64,000 nt of DNA from Stutzerimonas stutzeri SDM-LAC (GTDB taxonomy: Bacteria > Pseudomonadota > Gammaproteobacteria > Pseudomonadales > Pseudomonadaceae): NCBI RefSeq assembly GCF_000235745.1, contig NZ_AGSX01000046.1, positions 25,065-89,064 of the forward strand, read 5' to 3'. Below are positions 42,664 to 54,619 of this stretch, piece by piece. The translations under genes and the position numbers were made by a program. The notes under the pieces are model-generated. The model made no database searches, had not been told where the DNA came from, and saw only the letters and a program-made list of their open reading frames with translations. Positions within the stretch are counted from its first letter, which is position 1; every line of letters begins with the position of its first letter.

Positions 42664-43716
42664 TCAGTTCAGATTGAGGGTCGGTATCAGGCTGCTGTCG
42701 AACGGCTGGCCAGGCACCGGTACAGGAGCAGCCAAGCCCAGGTTGTTCTTCTCGAATACCCGGTCGGCTCGGTAGCTGGAGCGCACCAGTGGCCCGGCGG
42801 CGACTTCCATGAAGCCTTTTTCGAGGCCGATATCGCGGAGGCGGTTGAATTCTTCCGGGCTGACCCAGCGCTTGACCGGCAGATGGTTGCGGGTTGGCTG
42901 CAGGTACTGGCCGAGGGTGAGGATGTCTACACCGATGGCGCGAAGGTCATCCATGGTCTCCAGCACTTCCTCGTCGCTTTCGCCCAGGCCCAGCATCAGA
43001 CTGGTCTTGGTCAGCATTTCCGGACGATGACGCTTGGCGTGCTCCAGCACGCGCAGGGTCTTCTCATAGCCGGCGCGGGGGTCGCGCACTTCGTGGGTCA
43101 GGCGCTTGACCGTCTCGACGTTCTGCGCGAAGACTTCCAGGCCGGAGTCCGCTACGCGTTCGATGGCTTGCAGGTCGCCGTCGAAGTCCGGCGTAAGTGC
43201 CTCCACTACCACCTGCGGGGTGCGTTTCTTAATGGCACGTACACAAGCGGCATAGTGCGCGGCACCGCCGTCGTCCAAGTCGTCGCGGTCCACCGAGGTC
43301 AGCACGATATAGCGCAGCGCCATCAGCTCTACCGACTTGGCGGTGTTCTGTGGCTCCTCCTGATCCAGCCAGCCGTTGGGATTGCCGGTATCCACCGCGC
43401 AGAAGCGGCACGCGCGGGTGCACACCGAGCCCATCAGCATGATGGTGGCAGTACCGTTGGACCAGCATTCGCCCATGTTCGGGCAGTGGGATTCCTCGCA
43501 TACGGTGCTCAGACGGTGTTCGCCGACGTTGCGCTTGACTGCTTCGAAGCGGCTGCCGCTGGGCGCCTTGACCCGCAGCCACTTGGGCTTGGGTTCGAGC
43601 ACCTGGGGTTCGCTAGAGGCGCGGCGCTTCTGCCCGTCCTTGATCGCGGTGATGCCCTGATCGGTGCGGAATTTTTCGCCGCTGGCAACGGCTTTGGGCT
43701 GGGAGGTGTCGGACAT
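42664..43716 (-). CDS. lipA: lipoyl synthase LipA
   Basis: A 350-residue radical SAM enzyme inserting two sulfurs into octanoyl chains. Auxiliary cluster cysteines are C73, C78 and C84 ([12 protein letters not shown]), and the radical SAM cysteines are C99, C103 and C106 (CTRACRFC). The C-terminal RSSY motif is in LVRSSYRAD. It converges with lipB instead of following it in the same direction as in many genomes. Confidence 0.97.
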   Translation of the reverse strand: MSDTSQPKAVASGEKFRTDQGITAIKDGQKRRASSEPQVLEPKPKWLRVKAPSGSRFEAVKRNVGEHRLSTVCEESHCPNMGECWSNGTATIMLMGSVCTRACRFCAVDTGNPNGWLDQEEPQNTAKSVELMALRYIVLTSVDRDDLDDGGAAHYAACVRAIKKRTPQVVVEALTPDFDGDLQAIERVADSGLEVFAQNVETVKRLTHEVRDPRAGYEKTLRVLEHAKRHRPEMLTKTSLMLGLGESDEEVLETMDDLRAIGVDILTLGQYLQPTRNHLPVKRWVSPEEFNRLRDIGLEKGFMEVAAGPLVRSSYRADRVFEKNNLGLAAPVPVPGQPFDSSLIPTLNLN

Positions 43717-44057
43717 CGGCTTTCTGGGCTCCGCTAGAGGCTCCGTGGACGAGGCGGCTTGTGGCCGCCGCGCAGTTTATCACAGGCACTGACCGTTCAG
43801 TCGCGTCTAGCGAGACGTTGGATGTGCCGAGGCTGCTAGGGAGCGGGTCGATTCACATCTTGGGGTGTGCCCGGCTGTCTAGCGATAAGGTGGGCCTAAC
43901 GGTGCGCCGCACCAACCTCTGTTCAACGGCCGGCGCGGCAGATCGCTGATCTGCAGAACGGTACCGCAGATGCGGAGCAGCGGTCGCAGTGTGACGTGCG
44001 TACGGGAGCGGGAGGGTGGCGCGGGGGAGGTGATGGCCGAAAATTCGGCCATGCTCG
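43717..44057. other. gene-free intergenic stretch with small palindromes
   Basis: No gene is seen in these 341 bases. Palindromes are ATGGCCGAA/TTCGGCCAT at 44033-44052, five bases from the end of the transglycosylase gene, and GCAGATC/GATCTGC at 43938-43954. The lipA promoter should lie near its left end. The region is G-rich toward 43990-44030. No tRNA or small RNA could be identified. Confidence 0.5.
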
Positions 44058-45356
44058 CTAGGGTTCTGCGCGCAAGCGTCCCAGCAATTCCTGCGTTGGA
44101 TGGCCATCGGCGGGCCAGCCCTGCTGTTGCTGGAAACCGCGGATCGCACTGCGAGTATTTGCACCGATGATGCCGTCTGGAGTGCCTGGGTCAAAACCAT
44201 GGTTCGCCAGGCGCTCCTGCAGTTCCAGTCGTTCGGAGCGACTCAGTGGCTGCTCGCCTTTTGGCCAGCTGGCACGAACCTGGCCGGCACCGTCGAAGCG
44301 CTCGGACAGCAGGCCGATCGCCAGTGCATAGGACGATGAATTGTTATAACGCAAGATCGCTCGGAAATTATCCAGCAGCAGGAACGCGGGTCCGCGATAG
44401 CCTGCGGGAAGTAGCAGCGTTGCAGTGGTTGCCTCCATGCCGGTGTCGGCCGGCAGCCCGCTCAGCCCAAGCTGGCGCCAGACGGCCAGTGGCTTGCGGA
44501 TGGCGTTGTCTGCCTGTGAATAGTCGAAGCCCTCAGGCAGCTTTACCTCGAAGCCCCATGGCTGCCCGGCTTTCCAGCCGGATGCCTGCAGGTAGTGCGC
44601 GGCCGATGCCAGCGCGTCGGCGGGGCTGCTCCAGATATTCCGGCTGCCATCGCCATCGAAATCCACCGCATGTGTATTGTAGGTGGTCGGGATGAACTGG
44701 GTCTGTCCCATGGCGCCGGCCCAGGAGCCACGCAGCTGATCGGCGCCGACATCGCCATGCTGGAGGATTTCCAGTGCAGCCAGCAACTGGCTTTTCGCAA
44801 AGCTTGGGCGTCTCCCCTCATGTGCCAATGTGGCGAGCGAGCGGATGACGCCCTTGTCGCCCATGATTTGCCCATAGCTGCTTTCGAGGCCCCAGATGGC
44901 CACCAGCGTATTTCGGTCTACGCCATAGCGCGCTTCAATGGCGTCCAGCGTCGCTTGATGTTGCTTCAGCAGGCGCTGGCCGCGCTCGACCCGCTGCTTC
45001 GATAACGCGCCGTCCAGATATTGCCAGACCGGACGAGTGAACTCGGGCTGGCTGCGATCAGCGATGATGATGCTCGGATCAGGCGTGACGCCTGCAAAGG
45101 CGCGATCAAACACCTGCGCCGAGATCCCGGCTTGAAGGGCTTCGCTGCGAAAGGAGTCACGCCATTCTGCGAAGCTCAGTTGTGGATGCTCAGCTTCGGA
45201 TGGCAAGCCTTGGGATTCGGCGCTGCTCATTGGCTGGCCAGTAACGGCCGGCGCGCTCTGTGCGACCGGTTCGGCAGCGCAGGCGACCATGATGCTCAAC
45301 GCTGATCCGGCGATCAGGGTACGCAGCAACAGGACAGGAACGAAGGTGTAAAGCAT
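44058..45356 (-). CDS. lytic murein transglycosylase with peptidoglycan-binding domain (MltB-like)
   Basis: A 432-residue predicted lipoprotein: hydrophobic residues 3-25 and lipobox MVAC. The SLT/MltB-like domain (about 60-350) has the catalytic Glu in WGLESSYGQI and the GSWAGAMGQTQFIP pattern. A PG_binding_1 domain (about 365-430) ends the protein. The start at 45356 was chosen because GAGAG is seven bases upstream and the lipoprotein signal starts there. It is a second MltB-like paralogue near the mltB at 38274. Confidence 0.85.
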   Translation of the reverse strand: MLYTFVPVLLLRTLIAGSALSIMVACAAEPVAQSAPAVTGQPMSSAESQGLPSEAEHPQLSFAEWRDSFRSEALQAGISAQVFDRAFAGVTPDPSIIIADRSQPEFTRPVWQYLDGALSKQRVERGQRLLKQHQATLDAIEARYGVDRNTLVAIWGLESSYGQIMGDKGVIRSLATLAHEGRRPSFAKSQLLAALEILQHGDVGADQLRGSWAGAMGQTQFIPTTYNTHAVDFDGDGSRNIWSSPADALASAAHYLQASGWKAGQPWGFEVKLPEGFDYSQADNAIRKPLAVWRQLGLSGLPADTGMEATTATLLLPAGYRGPAFLLLDNFRAILRYNNSSSYALAIGLLSERFDGAGQVRASWPKGEQPLSRSERLELQERLANHGFDPGTPDGIIGANTRSAIRGFQQQQGWPADGHPTQELLGRLRAEP

Positions 45357-45416
45357 GCACCACTCTCGGCAGATCATCGGCACGTGACATTATCACGCTT
45401 TGAACGGCTTGGCTTT

Positions 45417-45575
45417 TCAAGCCGCCAGAAGGACCGAAGCCTCCCAGTTGGTGGACTGGGAGGCTTCGCGGCGGTAGCTGCCTTTGCCTTTTTTCGGCTG
45501 TTCCTGGCGGCTGCGGAACAGAGGTTGCGCCACCAGGCTTTTGGCCTTATTCGGCCGCTTTCGTTGTTTGTTCAT
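45417..45575 (-). CDS. arfA: alternative ribosome-rescue factor ArfA
   Basis: A 52-residue basic protein that rescues ribosomes stalled on nonstop mRNA by recruiting RF2, as a backup to tmRNA. The family core PLFRSRQEQPKKGKGSY is at residues 18-34 and NWEAS is at 43-47. A hydrophobic tail (VLLAA) would be removed when the mRNA is cut. The start at 45575 has AGAGGG six bases upstream; a longer frame to 45761 lacks support. A perfect hairpin inside codons 36-47 (separate entry) predicts that ArfA is made mainly when tmRNA is failing. It is easily missed because of its size. Confidence 0.85.
   Translation of the reverse strand: MNKQRKRPNKAKSLVAQPLFRSRQEQPKKGKGSYRREASQSTNWEASVLLAA
45435..45468 (-). 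promoter_or_regulatory. intragenic hairpin of arfA, nonstop-mRNA switch
   Basis: A 14-bp perfect stem (left arm 45435-45448, right arm 45455-45468) around a six-base loop lies wholly inside the arfA coding region. In E. coli arfA, RNase III cutting or termination at such a hairpin yields nonstop mRNA that tmRNA tags for degradation. The lack of a following T-run favours RNase III cleavage. Confidence 0.75.
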
Positions 45576-45724
45576 CACGTACCCTCTTGCTTGCTTCTGA
45601 TCAGACGAGGGCATCATAGGGGCTGTACAAAAAATGTCCAGGGCCTGCCGGAGCTGGCAAGCGTCAGGTGCTAGCGCAACTCGCGAGAATCTGATGACTG
45701 ATACCTGCACCGCTTTCGCTTGCG

Positions 45725-46753
45725 CTACAACCTGAGCTGTCGCCCGCACAGCTGAAGGCACAAGTCAGTCAATGCGAGCCAGGGGTCGCCTTCAGCCTGG
45801 CCTTTGATCTGTTCATCAATGCTTTGTGCATTCATCAGGAGCCGCTGCCAGCCCGCTGCATCGTGGCGCTGAAGGGCTTTGCTGACCAATGGCTTGCGCT
45901 TGTCCCATACCGGCGGGCGGGCCTGGCTGAACGCGCGGTCAAGTGGTACGCCCTGACTGTACTGCTGGGCGATGTTGGCCAACTGGCGCACTTCACGCGC
46001 GACGGCCCAGAGGATCACCGGCGCTTCGACCCCTTCGCCGCGCAAACCGGTGAGCATTTGCAGGATGTGCTCCGGCTGCCCCAGCAGCGCGGCATCGATC
46101 AGCCCGAAGACATCATAGCGGGCGCTGTCGGCGACGGCAGCCTGCACGGTTTCGGTGGTTACCTGGCCCCCTTCGGCAAGCAGTTTTAGCTTTTCGATTT
46201 CCTGCGCGGCGGCCAACAGGTTGCCCTCGACGCGCGCCGCGATGAGTTCTACCGCTGCCTGGTCTGCGGCAAGGCCGGCTTGTGCCAGGCGCTGGCGAAT
46301 CCACTGCGGCAGCTGCTGCGCATCCACCGGCCAGATTTGCAGGAACTGCACCTGTTTGCCGTCGATTAGCGCCTTGGCCCATTTGGTCTTTTGCGTATTG
46401 CCGTCGAGCTTGGGCAGGCTGATCAGCAGAACCGTGTCTTCCGCAGGGCGTGCGAGGTAGTCGATCAGCGCGACGGCACCCTTGTCGCCGGGCTTGCCAG
46501 TGGGGATACGCAGCTCCAGCAGGCGCTTTTCAGCGAACAGGGAGAGGCTGGCCCCGGCCTCGATGAGCTGGCCCCAATCGAAACCGGTTTCGACGTTGAG
46601 TACCTGGCGTTCGCTGAAGTCCTGCTGACGGCAAGTCGCACGGATGGCATCGCTGGCTTCCTGGCAGAGCAGGTGCTCGTCGCCACTGACCACGTAGATC
46701 GGTGCTAACGGGCCTTGCAGGTGCTTGGCAAGCTGGGCGGGAGGTAGCTTCAT
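45725..46753 (-). CDS. holA: DNA polymerase III subunit delta
   Basis: A 342-residue clamp-loader subunit that opens the beta clamp. The fold starts APIYVVSGDEHLLCQEA and includes the conserved LLELRIPTGKPGDKG and LDGNTQKTKWAK segments. It follows lptE by 40 bases in the conserved order leuS-lptE-holA. Confidence 0.95.
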   Translation of the reverse strand: MKLPPAQLAKHLQGPLAPIYVVSGDEHLLCQEASDAIRATCRQQDFSERQVLNVETGFDWGQLIEAGASLSLFAEKRLLELRIPTGKPGDKGAVALIDYLARPAEDTVLLISLPKLDGNTQKTKWAKALIDGKQVQFLQIWPVDAQQLPQWIRQRLAQAGLAADQAAVELIAARVEGNLLAAAQEIEKLKLLAEGGQVTTETVQAAVADSARYDVFGLIDAALLGQPEHILQMLTGLRGEGVEAPVILWAVAREVRQLANIAQQYSQGVPLDRAFSQARPPVWDKRKPLVSKALQRHDAAGWQRLLMNAQSIDEQIKGQAEGDPWLALTDLCLQLCGRQLRL

Positions 46754-46793
46754 CGGACGGATCGGGAGCCCGCCTCAGCAGGCTCCCCGGTCT

Positions 46794-47396
46794 TCATTGC
46801 AGAGGCAGTTCGATGGGCGATTGCAGCGGTTGCGCAGACTGCTCGCGCATCTGTGCCTCGATCGCTTCGGCTTCGGCGCGCTTCTTCGCTTCTGCTGTCT
46901 GCTGCAGCTGGTTGAGCTGTGCCGGTGTGATGTTGCGTAGGCGCATGCTCAGTTGCTGCAGAAGTTCGCGGCGCATTTCCCGGCGCAGCTGGCTGGCTTC
47001 CTGATCCGAACTGATCAGATTGCTGCTGTCATGGACATACACCTTGGATACTTCGACCTGGTCTTCCAGCAGTACTGTGTCCTGTGGCCCACGGATCGCG
47101 TAGTCGAGGATCTGGGTCAGTTCATATTCGGCAGTGCGTGCAGCGGTCGTGTAGCTGGCGGTGCGCTGGCTGGATTGCTCGCGGACCAGATCAAGGGTGT
47201 AGCGAGCGCCGGGATAAACCCTGACGCCGCTGTCCTTGAGCAGTTCTTCGAGCTGTTGCACGGTTTCGCCGTAGCTGTTGCGGGCTTGCAGGTTGATTTC
47301 CTCGAGCGCGAAGCTGGTATCGCCTGTTCCGCGAAGCTGAAAGCCACAGGCGCTCAACAGCAGGGTCAGGCCTACCACCAGATTGCGTTTGATCAT
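46794..47396 (-). CDS. lptE: LPS-assembly lipoprotein LptE
   Basis: A 200-residue outer-membrane lipoprotein, partner of LptD in LPS insertion. Lipobox LSAC with Cys17, followed by GFQLRG. Alternative fold core: [19 protein letters not shown] strand. A C-terminal Lys/Glu/Ala-rich coiled-coil tail (about 155-190) extends it. The start at 47396 has AAGGGG upstream. Confidence 0.95.
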   Translation of the reverse strand: MIKRNLVVGLTLLLSACGFQLRGTGDTSFALEEINLQARNSYGETVQQLEELLKDSGVRVYPGARYTLDLVREQSSQRTASYTTAARTAEYELTQILDYAIRGPQDTVLLEDQVEVSKVYVHDSSNLISSDQEASQLRREMRRELLQQLSMRLRNITPAQLNQLQQTAEAKKRAEAEAIEAQMREQSAQPLQSPIELPLQ

Positions 47397-47440
47397 CTTG
47401 TTATCCCCTTGCCAGCCTTGGCGCACTGCGCCAAGGCGAA

Positions 47441-50302
<2,862 letters not shown>

Positions 50303-50304
50303 TC

Positions 50305-50757
50305 ATGGGTAGAGAGCGTCAGACGGATGAGGGCAACCTGTATGGACGTGTGCTGCAGCGGCTGACACTGGCTCTGGAAGAAGCCGAGCGAAGAACGGGT
50401 GATGATACTGGCGCTACGGCTGAACTGGAGGTCGGCGGTTTGACGCCTGCCGAGTTCGACCTGATCCGCGCCTACCTGCAGCAGGATTCGCAATGGCTGT
50501 CCGGTTGGCACGCGGCTGCTGAAGAGCAGGCGCAGCTGGATCGCCAGGCGGCGCGACCCGCGTTGCGCAGCGTGCTGCGGCATCATTCCGGCAAACGCTG
50601 CAAGCAGAGCTCGCCTGCGCTGCAGCAATCGATGGTCTGCGCGCTCTGTGGCACCAGCGTGCATTGGCCAGACGGCGCCGGCGCAGTCGCGTGCTCGGCG
50701 TGTGGCTCGCAGCTGCTACGTGCCCGGCAACGGTTGCATACCTACCCAAAGCACTGA
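50305..50757 (+). CDS. zinc-ribbon protein of the YbeL/DUF1451 family
   Basis: A 150-residue protein with a helical N-terminal part and a C-terminal zinc ribbon: Cys-Ala-Leu-Cys-Gly and Cys-Ser-Ala-Cys-Gly pairs at about residues 112-115 and 129-132. YbeL lies near leuS in E. coli too. Function unknown. It is divergent from leuS across 257 bases with GGTGAATC upstream. Confidence 0.75.
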   Translation: MGRERQTDEGNLYGRVLQRLTLALEEAERRTGDDTGATAELEVGGLTPAEFDLIRAYLQQDSQWLSGWHAAAEEQAQLDRQAARPALRSVLRHHSGKRCKQSSPALQQSMVCALCGTSVHWPDGAGAVACSACGSQLLRARQRLHTYPKH

Positions 50758-50826
50758 CGGCGCCCGTGTCGCCGATAAGCGGGCTCGGCAGGTAAAGTGG
50801 CAGCGGTTGAATGACCGGAGCCGCAC

Positions 50827-51597
50827 ATGCCCATACGCTATTTCTTCAAGCAACTGCTCCTGCCACCCGGTGGACTGTTGTTGCTATTGCTCGTTGCCTG
50901 GTGGCTGCGGCGTCGCTCGCCACGGCTGGCCGCGCTCTGTTTCATGCTGGGGTTCGGCGGGTTGTGGCTGATGAGCCTGCCAGTGACCGTAGAGTGGGCA
51001 GCAAGAGCGCTCGAAAGTGAAAGGGCGCTGGCGCGTTCGCAGTGGAGCAGCCTTGAAGATCGTGCCCAGGCGATTGTCGTGCTGGGTGCGGGTCGGGAGC
51101 AGGCTGATCCCGCCTGGGGTTCAGATCAGCCCAGCCACATTGCTCTCGAGCGGCTGCGTTACGCCTCGCGACTGGCGAAGGCGTCGGGTTTGCCGATCTT
51201 GGCGAGTGGTGGGCTGCACTATGGCGAGCCGCCGAGCGAAGCGCAGCTGGCTGCCGAAACGCTGGAGCTTGATTTCGACACGCAGACCCGATGGCTCGAA
51301 GAACGCAGCCGGACCACCTGGGAGAATGCGCGCTACAGCGCGGAAATGCTTAAAGCCGAGGGTGTCCAGCGTGTCGTGCTGGTGACATCCGCCTCGCATA
51401 TGCCACGGTCACGCTGGTGTTTCGAAGAGGTGGGGCTGGAGGTGATCGCCGCTCCGGTCGGCTTCGTCGGCGTTCCCAACGGACGTCCCTTCGGCGGTTG
51501 GCTACCCGAGGCCAAGGCCATCTGGCAGAACGGCATGTTGCTCAACGAAGCGGTTGGGATGCTGCTCTACCCGCTGCTTTATGGCGGAGAGTCTTAA
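50827..51597 (+). CDS. YdcF/ElyC-like DUF218 membrane protein
   Basis: A 256-residue inner-membrane protein with two N-terminal hydrophobic segments and a DUF218 domain (IVVLGAG near 80, ENARYSAEML near 165, LVTSASHMPRS near 187). ElyC-type members affect undecaprenyl phosphate or envelope biogenesis. It is convergent with lnt. Confidence 0.85.
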   Translation: MPIRYFFKQLLLPPGGLLLLLLVAWWLRRRSPRLAALCFMLGFGGLWLMSLPVTVEWAARALESERALARSQWSSLEDRAQAIVVLGAGREQADPAWGSDQPSHIALERLRYASRLAKASGLPILASGGLHYGEPPSEAQLAAETLELDFDTQTRWLEERSRTTWENARYSAEMLKAEGVQRVVLVTSASHMPRSRWCFEEVGLEVIAAPVGFVGVPNGRPFGGWLPEAKAIWQNGMLLNEAVGMLLYPLLYGGES

Positions 51598-51633
51598 CAG
51601 GGATGGGGTGGTCGTCGGCGGGCGCGATAAGCA

Positions 51634-53145
51634 TCAGTCACGCCGACGGCGCACCAGCCCCCAGCCGAGCAACAGCACACAGACGACGGTCAATGGCCAG
51701 GAGCGCCATTGCAGATAGGGCGTCAACCCCTGCATGGGCGTGACTTCGCCGTACAGCACGCCTTCCTGGAACGCCGGAATCTGCTCGACGATGCGGCCGT
51801 GCGGGTCGATCAGCACCGTGACGCCGTTGTTGGTGGCGCGAATCATCCAGCGGCCGGCCTCCAATGCTCGCATCTGTGCCATCTGCAGATGCTGCAGCGG
51901 GCCGATCGAATGGCCGAACCAGGCGTCGTTGCTGACGGTGAGGAGAATGTCGCTCTTCGCGGCGAGGCCGGCGGCAAACTCCGGATAGACGACTTCATAG
52001 CAAATGAAAGGGGCGATCTGAAAGCCCTTCGCCTGCAGCAGTTGCTGCTCCGGCGTACCGCGGGCGAAATCAGACATGGGGAGATCGAAAAAGGCGATGA
52101 GGCCACGCAAGACGTCTTGCAGCGGCACGTATTCACCGAACGGCACCAGTTTCTGCTTCAGATAAGTGCCCTGTGCGTCGCCCGCCGTGGTCAGCCCGTT
52201 GTAGTAACGCAGCTCGCCCTCGGCGTTGGGCTGGCGTATCGGAACGCCGGTGATCAGGGCTGACTGCCGGTCCTGGGCGAAGCGGCTCATCATCGTCAGG
52301 TAGCCTTCGGCGTGCTCCTTGAGAATCGGCACTGCCGTCTCGGGCCAGACGATGAGGTCAGCAGGTTGGCTGCGGAAAGTCATGTCGCGGTAGCGCAGGA
52401 GCTGCATTTCCAGCTTTTTCGGGTCCCACTTGATGCTTTGGGCAACGTTTCCCTGCATCGCAGCAACCGTGATCGGCTGGTCTTTCGCGGTGGTCCAGGC
52501 GTGCTTGCCAAGGCCCAGTGCGCCGCCCCATAAGGCGATCAGCAGAATCAATGCGCCGGCCAGCGACACTTTCTGGCGCAAAAGCTGGGGCAGCTCGACT
52601 AGCAGTGTTGCGGTCAATGCAAGCGCAAAGGTCAGCAGCCAGATGCCGCCGAGCGGAGCGAGCCCGGCCAGCGGCCCTTCCAGTTGGCTGTAGCCGGCGT
52701 AAAGCCAGGGGAACCCCGTCAGTACCCAGCCGCGCAGCGCGTCCAGAGCGAGCCAAAGTGCGGCGAACAGCAGCGTGTTGAGCAGCGGGGCTGCCGTTTG
52801 ACGCAGCCAGCGAGCCCAGACCCAGCCCAGCAGCATGAAAAACAGCGCCAATCCAGCCACGAAACCCAGGGTCAATGCGCCGGCCAGAACTGGCGGTGCC
52901 GAGCCAAAGTCGTGAATGCTGACGTAAACCCAGCTGACGCCCGAGGCGAACAGGCCGAAGCCGTAGCACCAGCCGCGACCAGCCGCCTGTCTCGGCGTCA
53001 GCTCGCGCAGCCCCAGGTAAACGACACCCATCGACACCAGGGCCAGCGGCCAGATATCGAACGGGGACAGCGACAGCGTTGTCAGGGCGCCCGCGGCGAG
53101 TGCCAGCAGGTTGCCGAGCCAGCCGGGGCGGGTGATCCAATGCAT
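51634..53145 (-). CDS. lnt: apolipoprotein N-acyltransferase Lnt
   Basis: A 503-residue inner-membrane enzyme adding the third acyl chain to lipoproteins. Several membrane segments in the first 200 residues, then a nitrilase domain with catalytic triad E269 (VWPETAVP), K330 (YLKQKLVPFGEY) and C382 (FICYEV). It precedes corC-ybeY-ybeZ on the same strand in the order seen in P. aeruginosa and E. coli. Confidence 0.96.
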   Translation of the reverse strand: MHWITRPGWLGNLLALAAGALTTLSLSPFDIWPLALVSMGVVYLGLRELTPRQAAGRGWCYGFGLFASGVSWVYVSIHDFGSAPPVLAGALTLGFVAGLALFFMLLGWVWARWLRQTAAPLLNTLLFAALWLALDALRGWVLTGFPWLYAGYSQLEGPLAGLAPLGGIWLLTFALALTATLLVELPQLLRQKVSLAGALILLIALWGGALGLGKHAWTTAKDQPITVAAMQGNVAQSIKWDPKKLEMQLLRYRDMTFRSQPADLIVWPETAVPILKEHAEGYLTMMSRFAQDRQSALITGVPIRQPNAEGELRYYNGLTTAGDAQGTYLKQKLVPFGEYVPLQDVLRGLIAFFDLPMSDFARGTPEQQLLQAKGFQIAPFICYEVVYPEFAAGLAAKSDILLTVSNDAWFGHSIGPLQHLQMAQMRALEAGRWMIRATNNGVTVLIDPHGRIVEQIPAFQEGVLYGEVTPMQGLTPYLQWRSWPLTVVCVLLLGWGLVRRRRD

Positions 53146-53281
53146 CGGAATCCTTAGAAGCTCAAAAGACGATAAAGGCGCTAGAGGCTGGACGAGAATG
53201 CGGCTTGCAGCGCTGCGGATGAAGCCAATGCTCAGGTCCGTTGGTGGCTGAACCCTTTCATGCCTCAGCCTCCGGCCCCGG

Positions 53282-54127
53282 TCAGCTTGCCCCTTCGGTA
53301 CGGGTCAGTCGCAGCATGTGCACGCGGCGGCTGTCGGCATTCAGTACGCGGAAGCGGAATCCATCTATCTCCGTCACCTCGTTACGCTTGGGCAAGTGAC
53401 CGAAAGTGCTCATCACCAGGCCGGCGACGGTGTCGAATTCCTCATCGGGAAACTCGCTCTGGAAGAATTCGTTGAAGCTGTCGATCGGTGTAAGCGCCTT
53501 GACCAGAAAGTCTCCGCTGGGCAGTGGCCGGATGTAGCTGTCTTCCTCGATGTCATGTTCGTCCTCGATGTCGCCGACGATCTGTTCGAGCACGTCTTCG
53601 ATGGTCACGAGGCCAGCGACACCGCCGTATTCGTCGATAACGATCGCCATGTGACTGTGGTTGGCGCGGAACTCGCGCAGCAGCACATTCAGACGTTTGG
53701 ATTCGGGCACGAAAGTGGCGGGGCGCAGCAGGTCCTTGATATCGAAACTTTGCTGATCGCCCTGGAGAATCAGCGGTAGCAGGTCTTTGGCCAGCAACAC
53801 GCCGATGACTTCGTCAAGGCTGTCGCCGACGACCGGATAGCGCGAGTGCGCGGCGGAAATGATCGCTGGGAGAAACTCCTTCGGCGACTGGTCGGCCCTG
53901 ATGCTCATCACCTGCGAGCGCGGCACCATGATGTCACGCACCTGTAGGTCAGCGACCTGGATAGCGCCCTCGACAATAGCCAGAGCTTCATTGTCGAGCA
54001 GTTTGTTCTGGTGGGCGCCGCGCAATACTTCCAGCAGCTCCTCACGATTTTTCGGCTCATGGGCAAAAGCCTGGCTGATTTTTCCAAACCAGGACTTCTG
54101 CCCGTTGCTCGATCGGTCTTCGCTCAT
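53282..54127 (-). CDS. corC: HlyC/CorC family CBS-domain protein
   Basis: A 281-residue cytoplasmic protein with two CBS domains (about 70-190) and a C-terminal CorC_HlyC domain (about 200-280). No membrane segments, so it is the short CorC form linked with magnesium and cobalt efflux. It lies between ybeY and lnt. Confidence 0.93.
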   Translation of the reverse strand: MSEDRSSNGQKSWFGKISQAFAHEPKNREELLEVLRGAHQNKLLDNEALAIVEGAIQVADLQVRDIMVPRSQVMSIRADQSPKEFLPAIISAAHSRYPVVGDSLDEVIGVLLAKDLLPLILQGDQQSFDIKDLLRPATFVPESKRLNVLLREFRANHSHMAIVIDEYGGVAGLVTIEDVLEQIVGDIEDEHDIEEDSYIRPLPSGDFLVKALTPIDSFNEFFQSEFPDEEFDTVAGLVMSTFGHLPKRNEVTEIDGFRFRVLNADSRRVHMLRLTRTEGAS

Positions 54128-54166
54128 GTCTTTGACTCAATGGTCCTTGCAGTTGCCCGTAGCGGG

Positions 54167-54619
54167 CTATTCGTCGGCGTAGGGGTCGGGGTGACCCAGT
54201 TCGGCCAGCAATTGACGCTCGAGGCTTTCCATTTCTTCGGCCTCTTCATCGTCGATGTGATCGTACCCGAGCAGATGCAGGCAGCCGTGCATCACCAGGT
54301 GTGCCCAGTGCGCCTGCAAAGCTTTGCCTTGTTCAGCTGCCTCGCGCTCGACCACCGGTACGCAGATCACCAGATCGCCCAGCAGCGGAATGTCCAGCAG
54401 CTCATCGGGTACGTCCGCCGGGAAGGACAACACGTTGGTCGGGTAGTCCTTCTGCCGCCAGGTGCGATTGAGTTCGCGCCCTTCGTCTTCCTCAACCAAG
54501 CGGATGGTCAGCTCGGAGTCGCCCTTGCGTTGCCGTAGCGCCAGCTCGCACCAGCGGCGCAGGTCGGCTTCGTCGGGAATGGTGCCGCTGGCGGCCACTT
54601 GCAGGTCAAGTTCAATCAC
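54167..54619 (-). CDS. ybeY: rRNA maturation RNase YbeY
   Basis: A 150-residue metallo-endoribonuclease of 16S rRNA maturation. The zinc motif is [11 protein letters not shown]. The start is a GTG at 54619, overlapping the ybeZ stop by eight bases, so translation is coupled. Confidence 0.96.
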   Translation of the reverse strand: MIELDLQVAASGTIPDEADLRRWCELALRQRKGDSELTIRLVEEDEGRELNRTWRQKDYPTNVLSFPADVPDELLDIPLLGDLVICVPVVEREAAEQGKALQAHWAHLVMHGCLHLLGYDHIDDEEAEEMESLERQLLAELGHPDPYADE

